The notes beneath the pieces are model-generated. The model did not search any database. It saw nothing but the letters and a program-made list of their open reading frames with translations, and had not been told where the DNA came from. Shown here piece after piece: positions 56,713-64,000 of a DNA stretch of 64,000 nucleotides. This stretch comes from Tetracladium setigerum (Eukaryota > Ascomycota > Leotiomycetes > Helotiales), in contig PZJY01000003.1 of the NCBI GenBank assembly GCA_031472005.1, positions 2,728,001 to 2,792,000 on the forward strand. Reading direction: 5' to 3'. The position numbers and the translations under genes are program-made. The first letter of the stretch is position 1; every line of letters begins with the position of its first letter.

Positions 56713-57747
56713 TTAATCGAACATTCCTCCGAAACCCTCATCAGCAGAGTCCTCGGCCTCAGATTCAACCTCCTTCTCGGCCTCCTTAGCGGCGGCTGGG
56801 GCATCGGCGGAAGCGGAAGCAGTTGGGGCAGCAGCGGCGTATGCGTCTGGGTTGGCGATACGGTCCTTGAGCTCATCAATCTCGGGCCAGCTGAAGTCGG
56901 TGGAGATGGCAACGGCCAAGACCTTCTTGTAACTGTTGACAACGGAGTGCATAACAGATGGGAGGGTTGGGAAGTTAGCAGCCAAGGAGATAGCAGCAAT
57001 GGTGGTGATGGCACTGGCGAAGGACTTGAGGAGTTGAGCCTCTTCAATATCCAAAACGCTTGGAGGGAAGGTGTTGCCATCATCGTAGACTTGGCTGATG
57101 CTCATACCGTAGGTGAACGGAGAGATGTTCAACATGTTGAGCAAGGTAGCCTCGGAAGCTCCGACCTTGGTTCCAGCCTCAACGAGCTTGAGATCCTGGG
57201 TAATTTCAATGGTACCACGGGCAATCTTGGTTGGGACACCGAGAGCTTGGAAGAAAGAGGTCTTTCCGGGTTCCATACCAGTGTTACCGGCTGGAACGAA
57301 GACATCATCAGGAGCAACGGCACCAGCTCGGGCAGGAGCAGCGACCTTGTTTGCGAGAATCTTGTCACGGATGGTCTTGAGATCGCCATTGGTGAAGACA
57401 AATCCGACGTTGCCCTTGACGTATGGAAGGAGACGCTCATACTCTGGGGAGTCTGCGACGAAACCCTTGATGGCACGACGAACCTGCAGAGCGAAGAAAG
57501 GTTAGTTGGCACGTTTTGGCGAAATCTAAGATGCAGTCGAGACTAGCAGGGCGCAACAATTGGGTAAACGTACCATAGTGTTCTTTCCCATCAAGACGAC
57601 ACCCTCTCCGCGGAGGGATCCACGGATCTCGTGCATCTGTTGAGAGCTGACATTGTCAACACCGACGATGAAGATGGACTTGTACTCTTCGAGGAGGCCC
57701 TTGAGCTTGTCGAAGTAGCCGGCCTTGTTTTCGGACTTGCCCCCCAT
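56713..57747 (-). CDS. RPP0: 60S acidic ribosomal protein P0
   Basis: Exons 57747-57574 and 57483-56713 (90-nt intron) give an intact 314-residue protein. The start is MGGKSENKAGYFDKLKGLLE. Then come IFIVGVDNVSSQQMHEIRGS and GEGVVLMGKNTM, VRRAIKGFVADSPEYERLLP after the intron, VFVPAGNTGMEPGKTSFFQA and NISPFTYGMSISQVYDDGNT, with an Ala-rich hinge before the acidic tail. The protein forms the base of the ribosomal stalk that recruits translation GTPases. The tail ends EDSADEGFGGMFD, somewhat unlike the usual fungal ending with SDEDMGFGLFD. No frame break, so this highly expressed gene is a useful control for sequence quality. Confidence 0.96.
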
Positions 57748-58396
57748 ATCTTCTTAGTTGAAGGTAGGATGTTTAAGGGTCAAGTGTATTTTGGTGAGGG
57801 TGGGAAGTATTTCTCGTGGAAGTGAGAAATGTTTTGTTGTTGTTGATGGAGGAAGACGAGCGAGAGAAATTCGAAGATAATTCCTGTGTGGGAGAGAAGA
57901 GTGGGTCCATCTGCAGCTTGTCGCGCTAGACGATACTGGGACTAAGGTACTTGGCATAGACCCAGTCATTAGCGAGATGGAATATGGATGGAATTTTAAA
58001 ATCGTGAACATATCACGACTTGCTTTGAGTGAACAGCTAGAGAGCTTTGTTGATTTTGCATTTAATCAGCCTGTAAGCCAATTCCAAGTGGACATAATTT
58101 CTTCTTTCTCCCTATCGAATTGGCCTTGGGACAGTTTCTAATAATCGATCAGATCAAACCCAGGCCGAAAATTTCCACTTCCAGCGTTGGCAAGACTTTG
58201 ATTTTCATTGTTGATCTCAAGCTCTCACTTCAACGATTGCTGTAGACGTCCAAGATCTCATTGAACAAGCATTTCTAAACAATTTTGCACTCCTACAGTC
58301 GAGTTTCAAATACCAAAGCAACAGAACCACTTCAACATACTCGCACCTGACCTGAATGCCAAGCTCAAGAGGCATCTCAAAAAGCTGATTTTCACC
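57748..58396. other. Divergent promoter region of P0 and TRM82
   Basis: About 650 bp between divergently read genes. No ORF supported; I do not name a specific factor site. Confidence 0.45.
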
Positions 58397-60108
58397 ATGT
58401 CAAAATCCACTATGCCATACCAACGCCTACAAAGCAGTGGAAACATTCTCATAGCTGCTAGAGGATCCTCCATTGATTGCTTCAGTCTTGAAGACGGTTC
58501 TCTTCTCTCTACATGGGTGAACACCCCTCCAGCAGCAAAGTCTGAACCGCCAACCGCAGAGACCGAACCTACAACCTCGTCTACTCCTCCGGCGAAGAGA
58601 AGGAAGATCTCCGCTGGAGACGAGGAGGACGAGAAAGTAGAAGCGCAGAACGAAGAGACCTCTACGCCTCAGAATGGTTCTACCCCTTCTGGCAAAAAGG
58701 AGAAGAAAAAGCAGAACAACAGATCAGACGCCGTAGCGAGTGGTCTCGAACATCCCGCAATCATCGCTCTCTCCGTCACCAAAGATGGGAAATATGTAAT
58801 TGCCGTCACAGCAGAAGACAAGAGTATTCGAGTCTTCGAAAATACATTGACTGAAAGCGGAAAGCAACAGTTGATATTGCTCAGCACACGGTATTTTCCC
58901 AATTTCTTGCTTTTTCACCTCTATCAAGAGATTTCAAACCTTTTCAACTAAGACTTTACATAGCCAAATGCCTAAAAGACCATGCGCCATAACCCTAAGC
59001 TCTGACGATCTCACCATCATCAGCGCCGACAAATTTGGAGACGTCTACTCCCTCCCTCTCATCCCCTCTTCATCTCCAACCACCACCCCCCTCCCCACTA
59101 CCTCATCAACCCCCGAACCATCCGCAACACCCAAACTATTCGTTCCCTCCGCAAATGAATTAACCATCCACTCCAAACGCAACCTCAAAGCATTGGCCAA
59201 CCAACGACGCCAAAAAGGCAACAATCCCGCTCCGGAGAAGCCAACTTTTGCCGGCACTCTGCTCCTGGGACACGTTTCCATGCTGACGGATCTCATTCTC
59301 GGACACAGTCATGCGGGTACCAGAGAGTACATTCTCACGGCAGATAGAGATGAACATATTCGCATCAGCAGGGGAATCCCCAACACGCATGTTATCGAAG
59401 GTTTCTGTCTCGGTCACGAGCAATTCATCACCCGTTTGTGTATTCCGGCTTCCAGACCTGATTTATTGATCTCCGGCGGAGGAGACGATGATCTGTACAT
59501 CTGGGAATGGCTGTCCGGAAATCTTCTCTCGAAAAGCAACATAAGGGATCAAATTGGCCCAACCATGCGGATCAATGGGGTCGAAGAGACGGCTATTGTC
59601 GTTTCAGCAATTTTCAGCTTGCAAGTTGTGTGGAATGGAGACAAGAACAATATGGTAGACGTAATTGGAGTTATCTGTGAAGGGTTCGTTTTTTCCTTTC
59701 CCTCCCTTCCCATCAAGTAAAATACTAACTTCTCTGCCACCTAGCGTTCCTGCAATTTTCACCTTCCGTCTCATCGCCTCCAATGAACTCCAATTCCAGC
59801 AAAAGACCCCCCTCAACGGCAATCCCCTCGACATCTGCATCCATTCCACTTCCCTCGTCGTCTCCATCGACACCATCCACAAATCGGGATCAACCACTGA
59901 GCGTCGCGGCGATGATGATGAAAGCGTGAAACCGTTCGAGGTGTTTTCTTGGAAGGATGCTGGAGTGTTGTTGGCGAATGATGAGTTTGCGTTTGCGACT
60001 GGTGGTGGTGAGGAGGTAGAGAAGGAAGGTGCAGGAGGCAATTTGACCAATCTGTTGTATAGTTTGGAGAGCTTGAGGAAGAGGGAGGGTGAGGATAAGG
60101 AGGAGTGA
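58397..60108 (+). CDS. TRM82: tRNA (guanine-N7) methyltransferase WD subunit Trm82
   Basis: Exons 58397-58890, 58964-59683 and 59745-60108 give an intact 525-residue protein. The start is MSKSTMPYQRLQSSGNILIA. WD-type repeats are readable: IIALSVTKDGKYVIAVTAED then KSIRVFE; PCAITLSSDDLTIISADKFG then DVYSLPL; LLLGHVSMLTDLILG and REYILTADRDEHIRISRGIP; and GHEQFITRLCIPASRPDLLI then SGGGDDDLYIWEW. The GHVSMLTD and DRDEHIRISR blocks are Trm82 hallmarks. It stabilises the Trm8 catalytic partner that makes m7G46 in tRNA, in the nucleus. Low-complexity inserts (TTSSTPPAKRRKIS, KKEKKKQNNRSDA) separate the first blades. No frame break. Confidence 0.92.
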
Positions 60109-60428
60109 GGGTGGGATAGGACGCTGTGGACGTAATTTGTGAGACTATTACTATAGCTTTCGGCTTAAGTGCAGTATTCTATTTACCTTTTCGAACTTCC
60201 ATCCCCAGCTAGTGAAGCTAATGTCCTGAAAGCTTAAAGCATACCACTATATCAAGGTAGCCAAGGCAAATTCTTCCCACGAGGAGGTAGCTTCAAGATT
60301 ATGACTTCCACGCTGATCGCTTTCTACCGAGAATAATCGTCGACACTTCATAATCTTCATAATTATTGATAGATGTGATTTTACATACAGGCTATATTTA
60401 AACATTGGGTATATACGGTACACAAGTT
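60109..60428. other. Intergenic, no gene seen
   Basis: About 320 bp between converging genes. Confidence 0.45.
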
Positions 60429-62834
60429 TCAAAGCGGCTTCCACGATACTAAGGTATCTCCAACAGCATGACTTTTCTCCACAACATTTTTAACTACCGG
60501 GGTATCCATCGGTGTCGTTTCCGGTCCCTTCCCTATCCTTGGTACCTTACTCGCTACGACAACATCCGCCGTAGTGTTTTCTGCGTCTTGTCTCATCCGA
60601 AGATGGCGAGTATTAATGCTCATCTGCTCGCATTCACGTAACCAGAGTTCGGCAGTTGTTTGCACAGCTTGCGCCACTTGCCGACCCTCTCCAGCTTCCA
60701 CAATTGACAAAGTCCACCTCAATCGTTCCTTGGAAATCCAATTTTTTCTGAGAATCTCGCGGCTTACTGCTGCGTAGCTAACAGCTCTGCTCATTTCCGG
60801 AGATATGGGTACGCGGTGTCGACGGAGGTATTGTAAGCATAGACTTACGTTACGGAAGGCAACCCGTTGGGGTCGGGCGGTTGATCGAGCAAACGCAGTT
60901 GCTATCTCTGTTATAAGTTTTATCCAGGTTGGCGATAGAGGCGGTAAAGCTTCCGAGCGAGGTTGGAAGTTGGTACGTTGAGACTTCACGTGTTTCTTGG
61001 GAACTGCAATTCCAAGAACACGCCAGATCTTATCAGGAAGTATTCTAGAATCATGGACCATAGCAATCACGAAGTCGGGACAGAGAGAGAGATCCAGCTG
61101 CTGTCTGTCCAGCTGGTATGGAACGAAGAGGCTGAAGATGTTGTAGGCGATGCGAGGATTGGTAACAGCTACGGAGTTGAGAATTGACCGTAACAGCGGC
61201 GCAGGTAATTTTAAGTCGTGGGTCGATGCAACGGTGAGCGCCTTGTGTATAGACCAACGCTTGTTGAGCTCTCCCAATAAGCTCATAAGATGGCTCGGTC
61301 CGGACCAACTTTGATCATACCGGTAAAGCGAGACGAAAAAAAGTCCGTATTCTTTGTCTGTAGGCACGTTGCACCCAGCTTCAAAAATGTTTCTGAATCC
61401 CACCGGGTCTTTGATGAAGCCTTGGCTGATTAGGTGGGAAAGAATGAGATCGCAGCCAAGGTCGTCCGCTACACGCCATCCCCATCCCTGAGCCTCAAGG
61501 GTTTGCCAGGTCGAAACGAAAAGCTCTTGACTTGCATTTGGGAGCTGTGCAACTAAGGATAACAGGGAGGTGCGCATGTTAATCTTTATTGCAACCTGGT
61601 CATCGCCGTATTGTTGAAATAATTCCATGATGTTGTTCGTACAAGATGTAATAAGATGTTCGAGTACATTCGGCGAAACTCTCTGGATGCAATGGGCAAG
61701 ATCCATGACGGATGCTCTAATGGGGTACAACGCAGCCTCACATCTTTTGACCGCTCTGATCCCGTCCTGTATTTGAGCCTCCAGATCGACGACAAGCTGC
61801 TGTTGAGTATCGGCCTCTGCTCCCACGGCTCGAGGCCCCCACATTGCCCTCTGCAAAGAATTTGATCGTTGAGTTGGGAAGGTCATGGTGGCCTTCGTTG
61901 TCGCCAGCGCCATCAAGCTTTGGTATGATGAAATATCCATCTTCATGTCTGCATCAAGCCATGAGAGTGACCACGACTTGACAAGTTTCTCTACACTTAA
62001 GTTCATCCCTTCGAGTTGGGATAGAGAAACAGAATTGAGCAGACTACGAACCAACTTCCTCATGGGCAGCGAAATCGGGAGCGTGGAGATCAGGCCAAGA
62101 AGATGGTCCATTGTCGTAGCATTGTAAGTGTCGAGGGGCAGGATCTTGCTTGATGAAATCCCTTCCCAAATAGCCTGATAGAAGGCGAGGTTCTGTGCAG
62201 CTGCAACGGTAGCATCGCCGAATGCTAAATTGATCTCCCCCGTCACCAAAGAGAGGGTCCTGGGCAAGGCGTCCTGATCGAAGCTACCCATTGCGAGGCT
62301 TTGCATTAAGCCATGGTTGTATTGGGAGCAGAGTTCAAATTTATCAACATCGAATTGCGAAAGTGCTTGCTGGAACGAGGCCAACTCGTCGTCTATAGCA
62401 TTCCGTGGCGATCCCAACACTGCTTTCTCTGACGAAATGGGAGGAACGAGCCAGCCAGCCAGCCACTCGGACGCCGTTGTAAGAATATCCTTCCCTTCGG
62501 CTCGTTTTGCTGACGAGGTAGGAGCTTGCCATCGGCGGGACAGACTCTTGATATCTCCCATCCAGGCCAGCTCCCCCGATCCGAACATTGGAGAAATAGC
62601 CTCTGATCTGATTGCCATTCGCCGTTTTCCCATCCTGCGGCGGCATTCGAGCGGGCCTGGCACAACGCTTCCATGGCGCCTGGTAGTGCCCTGTGACGGG
62701 GGTGCAATGGCTATAAACTGCTGAAATGTGCTGAGCAGGAGAGCATCAGATATCCATATTGATTCGGACGAGGGAAGAGCTTGAAAGGGTGTGCGGTGCG
62801 TTGCTCGACAGCAAGCAGAACGTCGAGGGAGCAT
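60429..62834 (-). CDS. Conserved protein of unknown function, probably mitochondrial, 801 aa
   Basis: One uninterrupted exon. I chose the ATG at 62834 (MLPRRSACCRATHRTPFQAL) over an upstream in-frame ATG at 63020: the shorter form starts with a basic, Ser/Arg-rich mitochondrial-type presequence and leaves a 358-bp divergent promoter to HEM12. The rest is mostly helical with regularly spaced hydrophobic residues (FQQALSQFDVDKFELCSQYN, NLAFYQAIWEGISSSKILPL, WQTLEAQGWGWRVADDLGCD). This looks like pentatricopeptide-like or other helical repeats used by fungal mitochondrial gene-expression factors. A basic C-terminal part includes SLCLQYLRRHRVPISPEMSR. No catalytic motif. The mitochondrial RNA role is inference only. 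Confidence 0.72.
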   Translation of the reverse strand: MLPRRSACCRATHRTPFQALPSSESIWISDALLLSTFQQFIAIAPPSQGTTRRHGSVVPGPLECRRRMGKRRMAIRSEAISPMFGSGELAWMGDIKSLSRRWQAPTSSAKRAEGKDILTTASEWLAGWLVPPISSEKAVLGSPRNAIDDELASFQQALSQFDVDKFELCSQYNHGLMQSLAMGSFDQDALPRTLSLVTGEINLAFGDATVAAAQNLAFYQAIWEGISSSKILPLDTYNATTMDHLLGLISTLPISLPMRKLVRSLLNSVSLSQLEGMNLSVEKLVKSWSLSWLDADMKMDISSYQSLMALATTKATMTFPTQRSNSLQRAMWGPRAVGAEADTQQQLVVDLEAQIQDGIRAVKRCEAALYPIRASVMDLAHCIQRVSPNVLEHLITSCTNNIMELFQQYGDDQVAIKINMRTSLLSLVAQLPNASQELFVSTWQTLEAQGWGWRVADDLGCDLILSHLISQGFIKDPVGFRNIFEAGCNVPTDKEYGLFFVSLYRYDQSWSGPSHLMSLLGELNKRWSIHKALTVASTHDLKLPAPLLRSILNSVAVTNPRIAYNIFSLFVPYQLDRQQLDLSLCPDFVIAMVHDSRILPDKIWRVLGIAVPKKHVKSQRTNFQPRSEALPPLSPTWIKLITEIATAFARSTARPQRVAFRNVSLCLQYLRRHRVPISPEMSRAVSYAAVSREILRKNWISKERLRWTLSIVEAGEGRQVAQAVQTTAELWLRECEQMSINTRHLRMRQDAENTTADVVVASKVPRIGKGPETTPMDTPVVKNVVEKSHAVGDTLVSWKPL

Positions 62835-63192
62835 GGGTTGTGGCGAGAATCGACATTCGAATTGATATTGTCCAGATGAATTGGTAGGCGATGCAATCAA
62901 TTGAGGTGGTAGACTTCTTCTTTGCTTGTCGTTGATAGCGCAGAATAACGAAGGTGTTCGTGTTGTGAAATGGAAATCGAGGCGCAAAGAATGCAGGGAT
63001 TCCAGCCCAAGACCAACCAAGCATGGGTCGTGCCATCCCAGAGCTTCAACTTACGTGCCGTGCAGGAACAACGAAATAATCGTCTTGCAGTGGATTACAT
63101 ACTGTACAGGACTACTCGAGTACAAACTCTCTTCCTCAACATAAATCCTCCCAAGAGACCGTCTGCCAAACCTCATACTTTCCTCTCTCACC
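62835..63192. other. Divergent promoter region upstream of HEM12
   Basis: About 360 bp between the unknown mitochondrial protein and HEM12. If the upstream ATG at 63020 is used, only 172 bp separate them. Confidence 0.45.
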
Positions 63193-64000
63193 ATGGCCCA
63201 TCAATTCGAGCCTCTGAAGAATGATCTGATTCTGCGAACAGCATGGGGTGAGTGAGAACAAAATCAATCGTTCCCACATTCAAAATGTACCCCGCCATCT
63301 GTCCGATGCTGATTTCTACATGTCGCAGGTGAGAAAGTTGAGCGAGTTCCCATGTGGGTGATGCGTCAAGGTACGGATGAGATTCCCTTCCATCATTTTA
63401 ATTATTTTTGGTGGTTAACACATCCTTCTTTCTGCCGTAGCTGGACGATATCTCCCGAGTACCACGAGGTGAAAGGCACGAACGATTTCTTCGAATGCTG
63501 CCGCTCTCCAGAAATTGCATCCTCTTTGACTCTCCAACCCATTGATCGATTCGCTGGCCTCGTCGATGCTGCCATCATCTTTTCGGATATCCTGGTCATC
63601 CCGCAGGCCTTGGGCATGACGGTGGAGATGGTGGACAAAAAGGGTCCTCACTTCCCTGATCCCCTCAAATCTCCAGACGACGGACAGTATGCCCAATTCT
63701 CGCCAAAGAGGTGGACGTGGCCGCAGAGCTAAAATATGTTTACGATGCAATCACTCTGACCAGACACAAGTTAAAGGGACGGGTGCCATTGTTCGGCTTC
63801 TGTGGAGCACCCTGGACCTTGTTGTGCTATATGGTTGAAGGTGGTGGAAGCAAGTTGTTTGTTCAAACGAAGACCTGGATTTACAAGTATCCTCAGGCAA
63901 GCAAAGATTTACTACAGAAGATTGCAGAAGTCTGTGTGGAGTATCTTGCACTGCAGGTCCAGGCCGGAGCTCAGGTAAGTCATCGACCCCAGGGGTCATA
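63193..64000 (+). CDS. HEM12: Uroporphyrinogen decarboxylase, 5' part
   Basis: Exons 63193-63247, 63329-63370 and 63441-63974, then a donor GTAAGT at 63975; the gene runs off the window. The start is MAHQFEPLKNDLILRTAWG, joined to GEKVERVPMWVMRQ and AGRYLP, together the substrate-binding MRQAGRYLPEY signature. Then come ASSLTLQPIDRFAGLVDAAI, IFSDILVIPQALGM, VDVAAELKYVYDAITLTR and VPLFGFCGAPWTLLCYMVEG. It converts uroporphyrinogen III to coproporphyrinogen III in haem synthesis, in the cytosol. Two frame breaks, each one base short: CCC at 63454-63456 inside the AGRYLPEY motif, and about 63691-63696 before ILAKEVD. HEM12 is needed for haem, so these are probably sequence errors. Confidence 0.94.

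Noticed and set aside
56623..57546. 307-codon plus-strand ORF
   Set aside because: It is the mirror of the P0 coding exon; P0 on the minus strand is unmistakable and the antisense frame is a by-product of its codon use.

Overview
The window is nuclear DNA of a filamentous ascomycete (Pezizomycotina, most likely Leotiomycetes). The genes are eukaryotic, with GT-AG introns of about 50-110 nt and CTAAC/CTAAT branch points, and they alternate freely between strands. Fungus-specific families are present: a fungal STAND/NLR-like gene, a zinc-cluster regulator, a sugar porter, a GT90 protein and a CmcJ-like oxygenase. A degraded pogo/Fot1 transposon carries stop codons where tryptophan is expected, as repeat-induced point mutation (RIP) would leave. 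I saw no rRNA gene, CRISPR array or convincing tRNA.

Layout. 1-3.6 kb: relic of a pogo element sitting at a TA inside the 3' part of an NLR-like gene. 4.3-11.4 kb: a small spliced unknown gene, a CmcJ-like gene and a secreted subtilase. 13.6-20.4 kb: a Gfo/Idh/MocA dehydrogenase, a fungal regulator and a sugar porter, possibly a small sugar/polyol utilisation group. 21.7-28.5 kb: two large low-complexity-rich proteins of unknown function. 30.4-64 kb: mainly housekeeping genes: protein disulfide isomerase (PDI), a small mitochondrial membrane protein, the SWR1 subunit Vps71/Swc6, Kel3, a proline iminopeptidase, GT90, a WLM metalloprotease, a carboxylesterase, a phytase, a WrbA-type flavoprotein, MSH1, ribosomal P0, Trm82, a probable mitochondrial protein and HEM12 (runs off the right end).

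Two results stand out. (1) The WrbA-like gene ends in TGA followed by CTA, the documented leaky stop context. The same frame then stays open for 54 codons and ends in a CaaX box (CTVS), so readthrough would give a lipid-anchored isoform. (2) Twelve genes, including essential ones (PDI, HEM12), carry 19 apparent one-base deletions, nearly all at short runs of C or G. This is best explained by systematic homopolymer under-calling, so genes with a frame break here should not be read as pseudogenes. A smaller structural oddity is a pair of consecutive 8-nt microexons coding for the first PDI active site.
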